Positions 12,243 through 24,759 of a DNA stretch of 64,000 bases are shown piece by piece; positions within the stretch are counted from its first letter, which is position 1; every line of letters starts with the position of its first letter. The stretch is from Pipra filicauda (Eukaryota > Chordata > Aves > Passeriformes > Pipridae). Made by a program: the position numbers and the translations under genes. The notes below the pieces were generated by a model, which made no database searches, was not told where the DNA came from, and saw only the letters and a program-made list of their open reading frames with translations. The stretch spans positions 62,001-126,000 of the forward strand of contig NW_024104894.1 of NCBI RefSeq assembly GCF_003945595.2, read 5' to 3'.

Positions 12243-12330
12243 GGCTACAGGGTCTTGGCTGGGATTTAGGGACCTGGCTTGGTTCTGAATGTGCTGCAGG
12301 GACAGAAGGGAGCCCACGGCAGTGTAGGAA

Positions 12331-12487
12331 GGAATCACAGAGTGGTTTGTGTTGGAAGGGAACTTAAAATCCATCTAGTTCCATGGGCAGGGACACCTCC
12401 CACTGTTCCAGGTTGCTCCAAGCCCTGTCCAGCCTGGCTTTGGACACTTCCAGGGATCCAGGGGCAGCCACAGCTCCTCAGAGCAGC
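12331..12487 (-). mobile_element. CR1 LINE 3'-end fragment
   Basis: A minus-strand CR1: AATCACAGAGTGGTTTGTGT, TTGGAAGGGAACTTAAAATC, CATGGGCAGGGACACCTCCC, CCAAGCCCTGTCCAGCCTGG and CACTTCCAGGGATCCAGGGG in the expected order. It is 5'-truncated after the CCACAGCTCCTCAGAGCAGC segment. Confidence 0.92.
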
Positions 12488-12829
12488 CTGAGGAGGTTGG
12501 GGAATGCTGGGCCTGCCCTGGAGCTCTGCTGCTTTTGGGGGCAACACTCAGGATGACTCCGGGGGGACCCTGAGGGGCTGCTCAAGGCCTGAACTCTGCC
12601 CAGGAGCAGGTCAGGAGGGGGGCAGCTCATGGGCAGCCCCAGAAGGACCCTGGGAACAGCTTGGTTGTGGTGATCCATGGAAACTGGATTTGCTGAGCAG
12701 CTCTGGAGATTGGAACCAGGGCTCTGCACTGCAGGACAACAACGAGGAGCTGGGAAAGCACTGGAGCCCTGAGACAGAGATGAAAAACTGCCTTTAGAAA
12801 GCTTCTCTTGTGAGGCTGCAGAGGGGGCG
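12488..12829. other. Unique non-coding DNA
   Basis: A G-rich unique stretch. I could not place it in a known repeat family. The open frames are short. Confidence 0.4.
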
Positions 12830-13200
12830 AGGGTTGTGTTCAGCTCGAGCAAATTGTGATAAATTACCCTGGAAGTAACTACTGTATTAGGCATGACATT
12901 GTTATTAAACACATGTTCGGATCAGCAAATTCCCCCTCTGTTCAGGAGCTAGAGGACAACGGGCATCCTTTCCTGGCTGCATTCTCCCACTGATCATCAG
13001 TGCCCTGCTTCCCTGAGTTGTGGGACTGGCATTGTCCACGGAAGAAATAGGAATTTGCATTATAGAACAGCCATGTCTGTTTTGATTAAGAACAACACTT
13101 TCCTCTGCTCTCCTGTTTCCATGAATATTTAAGTTAATTAAGCCCAGCAAAGATTTCATTTCAGCTTAATGACTTCTAAATGTGACTTCTTATGTCTGTG
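12830..13200. other. Candidate conserved non-coding block
   Basis: Repeat-free AT-rich sequence with motif-like strings such as AATTGTGATAAATTACC, TTTGCATTATAGAACAGCC and TTAAGTTAATTAAGCCCAGC. Its texture differs from the CR1- and minisatellite-rich flanks. Conservation is not shown by this sequence alone. Confidence 0.3.
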
Positions 13201-15254
13201 GAAATGAGTGAAACACGACAGGCACAGCTCTTAATAGCCCTAATGATGGGATTGATGCATCCCAAGAACAGGGGGCAGCAGGATTTGCTCCTTAGGAGCT
13301 CTTCCATCCCTGAGCCGGTGCTGGGAGGTGGATTGACCCGGCTGGAGGCTCCAAAGCTGCTCCATCACTTCCCTCCACAGCTGGAAAGGGGAGAGAAAAT
13401 ACAGCAAAAGGGCTGGGGCAAAGGTGTTGGACAAATTGTGGGCAATGCCACTGCAACCCTGAGTGGTTTGGAGCACTGAAGAGCACCTTGGGTAGGTGGA
13501 TATCAGCTCATCCAGAAAAAAAAGGGATAGGGAAGAGGTCAGAGATGCTCTCAGGATATTCTTATATTTCAGTAATTTAGGGGAGGGGGGTTGCAGGTAA
13601 TGATGGCAGCAGACAGAGATCCTTCTTTGTAGCAAATAGGTGGAATTGGATTTGAATTTTTTGTCAGCCCAACTTCCAAACCTGACTGTCTGAGCTGGAA
13701 TTTGGAATTCTGCATCAGAATCAGAGTGTGAGCCCAGTTTGGGAAGTGGTTGGACATGCTTGAAAAATGAGTCCCTTCAGGATGCAGTGTTGAGGGGCTT
13801 TGTTTTAAGAAATCCCATGGCCAGAATGATTGGCTGCTTTGGAAGATCCTGCTCCTGTTTTCTTGGGCACATCTGAACCTCAGTCCCGTGGAATTCCGAG
13901 CAGCTGCTGTTAAATACAGAGTTTAAACCGGTGTCAGAGGAACTGCATCCAAAATCACCCCTCTGAGCAGGAATTCGGGGGCCCCATCAGTGACTGGGCC
14001 ATCTTTGTGTCAGATCCTGGGAAGAAGAGACTTATCCACCCCAAAGAGGTCTCACACGTGCAGGAAAACATGGAAAAATGGTGCTGGTGGCAGAGACCCA
14101 GAAAGGTACAGGAAGGAATGTGGAGAGAGGAGGAACCTGAGAGCACTCCTATGTGCCCCTTACAGGCTTTTCAGCCATTCCTGAGAAATTCCTGCTCTGT
14201 TCTTCCCAGGAACGACCTCAGGAATACCTGATGGTGACTCCTGGGACAGCAGGTGAAAAGGTTCCTTTTATTCCTTGGCTGCTGCTTGAGGGAAAGGCTC
14301 AGATAATTCATATTTACAAAGATGGTTTGGAAAATAACAGCCTGGAATAATAGACATGTTTGTTGTTTTGTGGAGCAAGTTCAAGGAGCAGGGAATTCCT
14401 GGGAATCCCTGGGGCCTCCCTTTTCCTGAAGAAGCTCAGGGATGTTCAAAGGAGTGAACCAAATAAACTCTGTGCTTGGGCACTCCTCAAATTTGGTGAA
14501 CAAGGCAGGGGACAAACCTGCTGTGCCCTGAATTGTTGAAGAGTCCCAAGTTATAGAAACATTTGACTCTTTTTTCCCATCCTAATCCTTCCAAGTGTTG
14601 GGAAGGGGGGGAGAGGGGGGAGATGCAGCTTCTGTCTTAAGCTGATGGGTCTTGAGTGAATTTGAATCCAGCTCAGAGAGTTGAATTGACATGTAAGTAG
14701 GTGAGTCAAGTGCTCGGGAGCCTTTCAGAACAAGCTGTAGGTGTGTTGTGATTCTCATTTATTTCTTTCTAACTCTCCTAATGGGATAAAATGTACAAGG
14801 GGGGATATAAATACCTGGATGACTAACAAGGAGGAGCTGGGACACAGCTTGAAGTGAAGCTGCATCCCCAGAGGGCCATGACAATTGGAATTAGGCTCCC
14901 TGGGAGGATGTTCCCACCTGATGGGAGGTGCTCTCCAGGGACCCCGCTGGAGTCAGTCCTGCCTTGGATTCTCCCCCCATTTCTGCTGCCAATTCTGCTT
15001 TTGGGAATGGGAATTATTTCCTTTTCCTTCCCCCCCCCCCTTTTGCTTCTGAGAACTCTGTTCCTGTGGACCCCCAGAATTCCCATCCCACCGAAGTTCT
15101 TGGGAGAGATGCTCTTCCTGGAGGGCTGAGGGGGGAGCAAAGCACTTGGCTTGTAGCATACTGACAGAAACCAGCGAATTAATTAAGCTTGGCATTAAAC
15201 TGGACAATGTTTAACAGGGTTTGATGGCAGGAGAGCTGCAGGAACCCTGGGTTC
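13201..15254. other. Unique non-coding DNA
   Basis: No gene or recognised repeat. A G-rich run lies at about 14606-14622 and a C run at about 15029-15040. The open frames here are short and overlapping. Confidence 0.5.
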
Positions 15255-15470
15255 TGCACTATTTTTTTTTATTTATTTATTTATTTATTTACTTATTTAT
15301 TTACTTACTTATTTATTTATTTATTATTTATTTATTTATAATTTTATATAAAAATATACTTATTTTATATTTATTTATATTATATATATTTATATATTTA
15401 TATATATATTATATCTATTATATATCTATTATATATATATATTTTTTACATATATTTCTCTCCATCAGAG
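15255..15470. repeat. (ATTT)n microsatellite running into TA-rich tract
   Basis: Tandem TTTA units with TTAC variants occupy about 15260-15350. They are followed by about 110 bp of almost pure A/T with TATATA and TTATAT strings. The sequence is simple and easily melted. Confidence 0.93.
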
Positions 15471-15999
15471 ATTAAGATGATTGATTTCCAGCTGGATTTG
15501 GGGTTGGCCCAGCCCCTGGCAGCCCCCAGCTGGGAACAAGGAGCTTTGGGATGACCTGATGTGTGTAAAAGTGACACCCAAGTGTCACTTTGAGATGGCA
15601 AAACGTGGATAAATCCAAAAAATCATTCTTTGGCTGAAGCAGGTTTGTATTTCTTTGGGGACGGAACCAAGTCTCACAAAGCATTTCCAGGATCAAAATT
15701 AGGGCTTGATATTTTGCCCCTCAAAGAATTTGTTCAAGAGGCTGATTTTTTTTTTATTATTTTTTTTTTAACCAACTGCTGGTTCTTAAAAATTCTTTCT
15801 GGTCTCGAAGTCGTGTGTGTGCAAAACCCCGCCAGGTGACCCCGTGAATAGATGAAAAACTCCCTTTGTTTTTTTTTTCCTGAGGTATCTCTGCCTTAAA
15901 AGTCCGAGGAAGATGAAAAATGGGAATATTACAAGCCTTTGTGTGCAGAACTGTCTAATGAGGCAGCTTTATCAGCAGCAATGAGGAGATTTGTCTGCG
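15471..15999. other. Unique non-coding DNA
   Basis: No gene. T runs at about 15747-15770 and 15868-15880, plus the hairpin listed separately. Confidence 0.5.
15568..15591. repeat. Perfect 10-bp hairpin
   Basis: AAAGTGACAC, the 4-nt spacer CCAA, then GTGTCACTTT, an exact reverse complement. It lies in otherwise unique sequence. It could be a paired binding site or chance. Confidence 0.8.
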
Positions 16000-16260
16000 A
16001 ATAGAGATTGAAAAAAAAAGCCTAAAAAGTGTCATTATTGCTAATGTGGAGTGTTTGATGTAGGCAAGAACCTTAATCTTCAGATATCCTCCAAGGCCTG
16101 ATTGATACATCACTCTGTCTCACCTTAACTTGGGCTGTTATTCTATTGTGGGGATGATCCATAAGTTCAATTCACTTGCTGAACTTGTGTCCTGGAAATT
16201 CAGGAGAAAATGGCTTTAAGCTCCTTTAGATCCTGAGCTAATCTTAAAGGAATGGCTTAG
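16000..16260. other. Candidate conserved non-coding block
   Basis: Repeat-free sequence with GTCATTATTGCTAATGTGG, TTGATACATCACTCTGTC and similar strings. Listed because its composition differs from the decayed repeats around it. Function is unknown. Confidence 0.28.
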
Positions 16261-16379
16261 ATTGTAACAAAACAAGGGAGGGCTCCAAGGATCTTTTTCA
16301 TATTTTAAATTCATTTTAGTTCTAGTGGGGAATATCCCATCTGAGACTTTACAGACTCAAGAATGTCTTGTCATGTTTT

Positions 16380-16500
16380 TAATTTGAATTGCATTTTGTG
16401 GTATGTTTTCTTTAATAGTGGGGGGCTGAGGTCTTATAGGTTTAAGATTATTTTGTCACGTTTTTAATTGCATTTTGTGATATATTTTCTCTAATAGTGG
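16380..16500. repeat. Diverged ~110-bp direct pair
   Basis: The phrases TTTTTAATTTGAATTGCATT / TTTGTGGTATGTTTTCTTTA / ATAGTGGGG (from about 16376) recur as TTTTTAATTGCATTTTGTGA / TATATTTTCTCTAATAGTGG (from about 16459). This is a small local tandem duplication about 83 bp apart. Confidence 0.65.
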
Positions 16501-16659
16501 GGAGGAAAGGTGAGTGAAAGAGGTTTTGAGCAGTTTTCAATGAGATTTAGTAGAGGAGGGGGGACTTACTTGCTTGTTTGGAACTCTGAGAGTTGTCTTT
16601 TAATACCTTTAAAGTTGTTATATCATTGGCTTTCTCTGTCTGCTACCAAAATAGAGGGG

Positions 16660-17100
16660 TTTGCTCCCCAAATCTGTGTTTGCTCCCCAAATCTGAGGAG
16701 TTTGCTCCCCAAATCTGTGTGTCCTCCCCAATCTGAAGTGTTTGCTCCCAAATCTTTGTTTGTTCCCCAGTCTGAGTGTTTGCTCCCCAAATCTGTATTT
16801 GCTCCCCAATCTGAGGTGTTTGCTCCCCAAATCTGAAATATTTAGTCCCCAGTCTGAGGTGTTTGCTCCCCAAAACTCTTTGCTTCCCAAATCTGAGATG
16901 TTTAGTCCCCAATCTGCGGGGTTTTCTCCTCAAATATGTGTTTTCTCCCCAAATCTGAGGGGTTTGCTCCCCAAATCTGATTTTCCTCCCCAGTCTGAGG
17001 AGTTTGCTCCCCAAATCTTTATTTGCTCCTCAATCTGAGGTGTTTGTTCCCCAAATCTGTGTTTACACCCCAATCTGAGGGGTTTGCTCCCCAGCCAGAG
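16660..17100 (+). repeat. TTTGCTCCCCAAATCTGAGG array, ~22 diverged copies
   Basis: About 440 bp of imperfect 18-22-bp units. Each contains TTTGCTCCCCA followed by AATCTGAGG or AATCTGTGT, often alternating so that a two-unit period of about 38 bp is visible. Copies differ in length by a few bases, so the array is older than the 27-bp and 53-bp arrays. Confidence 0.9.
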
Positions 17101-17706
17101 GCGTTTGCTCCATCCCAGAGTAAATCCTGTTCCCTGGAGCATTTCCCTGTGCAAACTCCTCAGCTTTGCTCTGGGATTATTGCCCTGTGCCACAAACTCC
17201 CTGCAAGCAGCCTGGGTACTCTCTGTGTACCCTCCTCAGCCCTTCTTCCCCTCATTAGCACTGCCAGGGCAGAGGGGATGGACATAATTACCCAGGAGCT
17301 CTGGGCTGCTGGAGTGGATAATGAAAAGTGCTCCTGACATGGTCTTTTCATGCCATTAAAAACAATGAAGGTGATGATTCAAGTGCAGAGTTCCACGTGT
17401 GCTGTCAGGAGAGCTCTTTGTTCCCTGCTCCTCCTCAACCCCACACTGCTCCAACACCCCCTTTGCCCACCCAAAATCCCCTCTGCTCTTCCTTCACTGG
17501 CTCATTCCAGCTCTCACGGAATAACACCCCCTCAAGGCAAGGTTTCCTCTTGGCATCACTTCTTACAGGTCTCCAAGGGAGGAGGGTGATGATTTGGAAA
17601 GCCTTGGGTGGTTGGTTGGGGCTGGGGGGTTTCCATCCCATATTCTGGGGGGGTTTGAAGCCCTCTGGATGCTCATTCCTTCTGTGGCTTTGGCTCAGCT
17701 CGGGTC

Positions 17707-17901
17707 ATGGAATCACAGAATCCTTCAGGTTGGAAGAGACCTTTAAGACCATCAAGGCCAACTGTCAACCCAACCCCACCACTGACCATGTCCTCCAGTG
17801 CCACAGCCACACGTTTTTTGGGCACTTCCAGGGATGGGAACTCCCCCCCCCTGCACAGCCTGATCCAGTGCTTTACAACCCTTTCCATGGAGAAATTCCT
17901 C
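17707..17901 (-). mobile_element. CR1 LINE 3' part
   Basis: Minus strand: AATCACAGAATCCTTCAGGT, TTGGAAGAGACCTTTAAGAC, CACGTTTTTTGGGCACTTCC, then TTTCCATGGAGAAATTCCTC. The element stops abruptly where the 159-bp non-CR1 segment starts. Confidence 0.9.
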
Positions 17902-18061
17902 CCAGAGGAGGCACCAAGAGATCCAGGGGCTGTTTTGCCTCTGTCATTACCCTGCAAAGGGACCTTCTGTCCCCTCCCCTGCCTCAGTTTCCCCATTTTC
18001 CATGGAAGGAGAGACTCTTCCCTCCCTGTGTGGGAATGTCCTGCTCTGTTGGTGCACGACA
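17902..18061 (-). repeat. 159-bp non-CR1 segment, copy A
   Basis: A segment that I cannot assign to CR1, with GAGGCACCAAGAGATCC at one end and GGTGCACGACAC at the other. It is present three times in the window (also about 26851-27012 and 40919-41072). Each time it sits against the 3' end of the same type of CR1. On the CR1 sense strand it follows the CR1 tail like a 3' extension. Confidence 0.85.
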
Positions 18062-18625
18062 CAGGATCACAGAGTCAACCAGGTTGGAAAAGACCTCTGG
18101 GATCATCGAGTCCAACCTGTGACCCAACCCCACCTTGTCCCCCCCACCATGGCACTGATGCCACATCCAGGCTCTGCTCAAACCCCTCCAGGGACGGGGA
18201 CTCCCCCCCCTCCCTGGGCAGCCCATTCCAAGGGCTGATCCCTCTCTCTGGGAAGAACTTCTTCCCCAGGGCCAACCTAAACCTGCCCTGGGGCAGCTCC
18301 AGGCTGTGCCCTCATGTCCTGGGAGAAAAGTCTGAGCCCCCCTGGTTTCCCCTCCTGGCAGGGAGTTGCAGAGAGTGAGAAGGTCTCCCCTGAGCCTCCT
18401 CCTGTCCAGGCTGAGCCCCCCCAGCTCCCTCAGCCTCTCCTCACAGCACTTGTGCTCCACACCCTTCCCCAGCCTCGCTGCCCTTCTCTGGCCCTGCTCC
18501 AGCCCCTCCACATCCTTCCCAACCTGAGGGCCCAGAGCTGGGCACAGCACTCCTGGGGTGGCCTCCCCAGTGCCCAGGGCAGGGGCACAATCCCTGCCCT
18601 GCTCCTGCTGCCACACTCCATCCCA
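18062..18625 (-). mobile_element. Longer CR1 LINE with ORF2 C-terminal remnant
   Basis: About 560 bp on the minus strand. The 3' end is at 18062 (AGGATCACAGAGTCAACCAG). Towards the right it reaches the part that encodes the end of CR1 ORF2. The minus strand still reads EERLRELGGLSLDRRRLRGD, the typical post-reverse-transcriptase tail of CR1. No reverse-transcriptase or endonuclease domain is left. The copy is 5'-truncated and not functional. Confidence 0.93.
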
Positions 18626-21600
18626 TCCATCTCTGGGTAAAAGCCATTTCTCAGCCCCTTCCTAAAGCCCTGCCCAGCCTGGACCTGCTGCTCTCCCCGA
18701 GGAAGACACGACACACTCGGTACCTGCTTTCCATTTTGCCTCTGAACTGAGGGGAAATGAAGGGGTTTTATTTCAGCAGCAAACTACTCCTGCTTTATGT
18801 AGGAAAACCAGTTATTTTTTAATGATGCTCAAAATTTCCAGCTTATGGAGTAGCCAGTGGATAACTTGCACTCCTGGAACATTAAAAATTGAAGGAGTCT
18901 TTGGAAGTTATTTGCTGTGGAGTTAATGACACCTTTGCTGTTGACTTCTGGGGGAGTGGATGCAGTAATGTAGGCAATAAAAAAGCCACAAGGACCAGGC
19001 AGAAAACATCCAGGTTTGCCTCAGGGTTGCCTTTACATGGGACAAGATCTTCTCTCACATTCATCAACTTAATTTACATCAAACTCAATTTATAGACTTG
19101 GTGAGACTTTTTTCCCCTTATACCTTTAAAAACTCCCCAGAATTCTTCATTAAATCCTGCAAGGGGGTTCAAAACACTTAAAAATGCATGATTAATTTCT
19201 CTCCTGTTCTGTAGGGCTTTCACTGAATTGTTCAGCCTTGACTAGGATGTCCTGGGAGAATTGTGACAGAATTACTCAGAAAATTTCGTATTCAGGGAGA
19301 TTTTATGCTGCAGATCTTCCTGCTCTGAAACACTGCTCAGAGAATGATGATAAGGAGGGAAAATTGTACAGGGAGGGCTCCTCTGCAAACATCTTTTCAC
19401 TGCTAATGTGATTAAATGCATTTGGTAATAGCTGATGAAGATCCATTGCAATCTAGGAGAGCCTGAAAATTAGCAAGGGGATGGATTAATAGGGGCAAAA
19501 AATGACAGTCTGGGATATTGCCTTGTAAAACATCCTTTGCTTCAACTGCTCTGGCTTAGCATCGCTGGAGTCCACTTTATAAAGTGATATATAGTGGGAA
19601 AGGATGGACTGGGGATGTGACAATGAGCTGACATTTAATAAAATATCTTATTTTTGGCACTCTGGGAAGGTGTCCTGCCCAGTTCCTTCCCAGTGTTTAC
19701 CTGGGAGACTCTGGGATGGGAGGAAAGGCTGATGCTGAGCTGGTCTCCCAGCAGAGGAGAGAAATGAGTCATTCCAACGGGGCTGCAGGAAGACGTGCCA
19801 AATTCTGGCAGCCAGTCTGCCTGGGGAACAGAGGGCATCTTTTTCCTCTCTAATGAGAAGGCAATATATAATATTGTGCACAATGACAGGGGCCAAACAT
19901 GTCTGTGCAGGAGCTGATGAGACTGAAGGCTGCAGAGGGAGGAGCTGCAGTACACGGGCCAGAGGCAGCTCTGGAAGATGATGCTTTGCTCATGCAGAAC
20001 AGTTTGAGGGGGTGGAATTGTCACCTGGAAAACACTTAGGCCAGGCTTTGAATTCCCTGCAAACTGGTGCTGGGGTGGGGCAAGAAAAACCTGCTCCCCT
20101 GCTCTCGGGGGTCCCCCCCATGGGTCACTCCAGTCCCAGAGATGGTGGGTTTGGTGAACACCCCCAGGGCTCCATCAGCACTGGGACATTTGTTGGCCTC
20201 CTGTGCAACTCTGCACACTCTGTGGGGGAACTCCTGGAGCTGGGATGCCAGGAGTTCCCACTGCCAGGTGTTCCCACTGCTCCTCCTCAGGGAGTTATGG
20301 ACCAGTTGGACCCGAGCTCTGTTGCAGCACAAGTGACTTTTCTGTGCCACGTGCAGCCCAGGACGTGCTGCTATTCTCAGCACTACAACACAGCTTGAAG
20401 GGCCTCTCCTACAAAAGTCCCCTCATAAACCTCTTTGTCCCAGCATGTGCCGGGAGTAAAATCCACAAGGAAGCTGGAGGCATTTTTCCTGCAGCTTCAA
20501 GTCTCGGTTCGGAGCAAGGGCTGAATTTCAGAGCGAGTTTTCTTGGCCAGTTAAAAGGCCCGGCCTGCTGCCACTGTTCCCTTTGTGCTGAGGAGCAGAA
20601 GTAGGTTAGGGAGTAAATGAGAGTGGAGATGCTGAGCTCCCTTGATGTATTCAGTGAGGATGTTTAAAGGATGTTCTCCGTGTCGAACACGGCGCAGGAC
20701 GACAGTGGGGAGCGCTGAGCCTGTGCTGCCCTGACATCTGCTGCAAACCCGCATGCCAAGGCAGCTCCACCACGGCTCAGGCCTCCTCAGGGGGAAAGTT
20801 CCTGTTGGGTTGGGTGATTTGGAATGACACAGGGGTGGTCCAAGCCCTCAGGCTTCACCTGAGTGTCCTGAAAATTGAGTTTGGGGTTGTTTCTTGACAG
20901 CGCCAACCCCTGCAGCAACTGGCTTCTGTGGCTCAGATCAATCTTATAAAAAGGTCTCCTAAACAGAAGACATCTGCATAGAGCAGTTTATAAAGTACTG
21001 GCTTTAAAGAGCCTTTCTGTGCCTTTTACTAAAAGTTTCCATGTTCTGCCCCCTGATAAAGGAGCAGCTCGAACGCTCAGTGTGAGCTTTGTGCTCCTCC
21101 AGCTCTGCAAACTTCCTTTATTTGGGGTTTTATTGGAGGCTTTCCCTGCCTGGCCAACACAAGGCTTTTGGAAAGGTTATCTTGGCTTCTGTAAAGGAAA
21201 TTCTGGCTTGGATTGGAACACTTGGGCCAAAGAGATGGAGGCAGGTTTCTCATTGTTCCATGCTGGTGTGAAGGAAGGCTGGGTGAGACCTCCCAGAGCT
21301 TTCCCAAGGGCTCCATCGTGTTCCATGGAGCCCCCAGGGGCTGCAGGGCCTCGGTATCTCTGCAAACCAGGCTGCTGCCACCGGGATTTCCACCTGCAAA
21401 CTCAGCTGCCAGCTTTGCAAAGGGATTGTTTTGTGAGCAGCCTGTCCTTTGCTCGTGGCTCCCTGGCTCTCTCCCCTGGATCCTGTACTGCTCCTGATAA
21501 CTCCTGCTTTTCCCTTGCTCCAGTGGAGCAAACAGCTCTGTGGATGCTCCAGGAGTGTCTTCTCCTGGTGCTGTAGCTCAGAGGGATGTCACTTGAATGG

Positions 21601-22670
21601 CTCTTAAAACGAGGGCTGGCTGGGAGAGAATCATTTAAACTCCACAGTTAAAACTCCTGGTGATTGAGAACAAAGGAACTGCTCTGAAGGCTTCAGGAAC
21701 TCGCTAATGGCTGGAAAGAAGAGGGTCAGGCTCTTGTTGGGAACCGTTTAAAATCCTTCCCTCCCCATTACTCACTCTTTAAGTGACACCTCGATCGTTG
21801 CAGGAGGGCAGTTAAACAGGAATTGTTCAGACACCAGCTTTCCTAGGTAGGGCTTTTTTTTTTTGCCCCCAAACGGAGCTGATTTATTTTTGTGCTGATT
21901 CCCACCGGTTGTGGAGGCCATTAAATATCCTTAATTGCCTAGAAATGGGTTCCCATCATGGAGTCCTGGTCATGCAGAGCCCTGGAGCTGGGGCTGGTGT
22001 GTCACCCAGTGCTCACCCAGCAGTGAGCAGCCTGACACCCCTCGGGGGCTCCTGCTCCCTGATTTTTGGAGGGATTCCACGGTCTGGCTCATGCCCCAAC
22101 CTTAAAGGAGCAGCTGAGCAGCTCCTCTTTCTGGGTGTGCTCAAAACCCCACTTGGGACCTCGGGGATCACGGGTCAGGGCAGCCCTGCAGCTCTTGGAG
22201 CCCCAGGATCCTGGCACCTGGAAAATTTGGGACGAGCCAGCTGAGCTGCTGGGGGTGCCTGTGAGGGAGGCAGAGCCCTGAAAACATCAGCAATGGCTAC
22301 AAATGCAGATAATTCAGGTTTGTGTTCCACCTCTTTATGAATTTTCAGCTTTCTGAGTCCACTGAAAAGCCATTCCAAGGCTGGCATTGTTCTGCTTTAT
22401 CAACCTGCTTGCTCTGGGTTGTCTTCTTGCCCCATTTTTCACCCATGGCAGACCCAGCACCAACATTTGCTGCCTTCTTAAAGCTTGATCTTCATGTCCA
22501 TACCCAGGAACCTCCCCCTGCTGCCTGAGCTGGAGCCTCCAGCCCTGGGGAGTGGGATCTTGCAAAGGGAAGCCACTGGTTAGATCTTGTTAGTAAAAAA
22601 TAAAATTAAAAAAAAATTAAAAGCACTCACAATTTACTAGTTTCCTTAGAAAAAAACCCTTATTTTCTAG
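18626..22670. other. Unique DNA without CR1
   Basis: No gene or known repeat found in about 4 kb. 19380-19640 is AT-rich and looks well preserved. 20000-22600 is more G/C-rich, with several overlapping open frames (up to 185 codons at 21019-21576) that carry no domain I recognise. Confidence 0.5.
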
Positions 22671-22677
22671 GTTTTTC

Positions 22678-22700
22678 TATAAGAAAAGCCTTTTCTTATA
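22678..22700. repeat. 23-bp near-perfect palindrome
   Basis: TATAAGAAAAG, a single central C, then CTTTTCTTATA. Within an A/T-rich stretch, so it may be chance. Confidence 0.8.
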
Positions 22701-24759
22701 AGAAAACCTTCTTCATGTTTTTTTCTGTAAGAGTTGCAGTGCTCACTGATAATCTGGGACATGTTTTGGGACCTGGTTTGGAGCTGTAATGTCTCTGGAA
22801 AAGCACATTTTAGAGGGCCCCTGAGCTGGCTGGGGGGGTGTTGGGGTGTCAGGCAGCCCCTTGCAGACACACCCCTGAGGTCCCAGCCCCTGCCAGGGAT
22901 CCAAATCCCCATTTCTCCCCAGGAACCCCCATTTCTCCCCTTGCCCTGTCAGGTCCAGGAGGGGCTGTTTTAAGGCAGGAGGTGTTGCTGCAGAACATGC
23001 CAGACAAGAGCTGTGATCTCCAATGGGGGGAATAGGAAGGGAAAAGGGGAGAATCATTCAGGATAAAGCCCTGTCTCGGTGATCCCTCGCAAGCTGTGCC
23101 TGCTGATGTCAGTGGAGCAAAACCAGTTTCCATCTGCCAAGGCTGCAGCCCATTAGAGGTGCAGCAAAGCCAATTCTCTGGGTAAAAATAAACCCTTACA
23201 GAGGAGCCTCTGCCAAAGTGGGGACTAAGTGGGGAATCACCCCCCAAAGCAGGATTCAGACCCCTCCAGGCTGTGGGACATCCCCTCCCACCCGTGTGCC
23301 TGGGGAACATGCCCTTTTCCCCCCCTCTCCTGTTCATCTGGGTTTATTTTCCTTTTCCCCAAGAGCTGTTGGTGCTGCCATGGTTTGATCCAGTAATTGG
23401 AGACACCCCTGTGCCTTGGGATAACCCCCAGGAAAGCTGGGATCCCGAGGAAGGATGGCAGATCACACATAACCAGCTCTGCTCTTCCTTCCCTTTCCAT
23501 TCGGGAGCCAAACCAGTAACAGGGACAGTTCCAGCAGTGGGTTTGACTGGGGCAGTTTGGGATCATTATCCATGGCAGAGACAGTTCCAAAGCTCAGGTA
23601 CCACGTGTGCTCCTGGGCCAGGGCAGCCCTGGCTGATGTTCCCTGCTGTAAATCCAGGAGATTTTACTAAAGGAGACTCCAGAGCTGCTGAGATGTTGGT
23701 CACCATCGTGCTGGCGACTGGGAAAGGGGCTGGGATGGACTGGGTGTGACTGGTCTGCTGGTGTCGGGTTATCCCTCAGCCCCTGGTCACAGCACAGCTC
23801 TCCAGGATGTTGCAGCACTCTCAGGAAGCCCCAGAAATGTTAATTTAATTGGAATATGACATGTCCAGCTAAGGAACTTACTCTTCTTGACTGGTCATGT
23901 CACAGTTTCCCCCTTCCCAAACCTCTGGAACCTCTCAGGAATGAATTCACCAAAGAACCTTCAGCACTCGTCCAGGAGCCAAAAAATGTCTGCAGGTCTT
24001 GCCCAAGTTCCTGTCCAGTAGATGCCCATCCTGAAATCTCCTCACCTCCTTTTCCAACAGAGAAATTGGGGATATGTTTTTTTATGGGATCTTGACATCC
24101 CAGCCACACAGAGCCCTCCAACCAGGCTCCAGCTGCCACTCAAACACTCCCAGGAGGCTTTTCTTCTTCCCCTTTGGAACCTGGACTCCCTCTGAACTCG
24201 AGGAAGTGCTGTGGGAAGCATTTGGGGTGAGGTCTGGGATGGATTCTCCTGGGTTTTCTCACGTGTTTAATCCCCTGCTGAGCCAGCCCAGCTGCATTTC
24301 TGTGCAGTGAGTGATACTATTAAACGATGCAACAAGAGTTTGGTGCCCAAAATGAGGTTAAAAACACTGTCTGAATTACTGAAAACGAATTTTAAAAGAT
24401 CTCCCTGTTGTCTCCGTGGGTTTTTTGGACTGGCTGCTTGTTCCAGGGGCACAGTGGGACCATCCCTGGGTTATTTGTGCATGTCCAGTTCAGATCTGCC
24501 CGTGGGATGTGACAAACTCTGTCCATGTATTGGGTTAACTAGAAATATATATTTACAGCATATTTTCCTCTGACCCATATGTTGAAATGTGGCCTCTTCA
24601 GCTGTATTTTTACCCTGATTTATTCATTTTATTGTTAGATATATTTTGTGTGAAAAACTACTTATATTTTTATAGAGACTGTTGCAATCTCAGAATGGGG
24701 TTGGAGTTTGGGCCCTTAGCTGATCTCTCCTTTATTCCCCAAACTCCCTGAGCTATTAA
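22701..24759. other. Unique non-coding DNA
   Basis: No gene or recognised repeat. Open frames reach 162 codons but overlap on both strands without conserved motifs. Confidence 0.5.

Larger units (their letters stand above)
17383..18103. repeat. Arm A of an inverted duplication
   Basis: This ~721-bp stretch is found again in reverse complement at 26808-27531 with only scattered single-base and small length differences by eye. It contains, left to right, about 320 bp of unique DNA, a minus-strand CR1 3' part, a 159-bp non-CR1 segment and the last ~40 bp of another minus-strand CR1. The 264-codon plus-strand frame here has no recognised domain and is not called as a gene. Confidence 0.93.

Noticed and set aside
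17328..18122. 264-codon plus-strand frame
   Set aside because: It overlaps two antisense CR1 pieces and the duplicated segment. It lacks any known domain, and the inverted copy breaks the same frame.
22678..22700. Palindrome as functional site
   Set aside because: It lies in A/T-rich, slip-prone sequence where such palindromes arise easily. Kept only as a structural feature.
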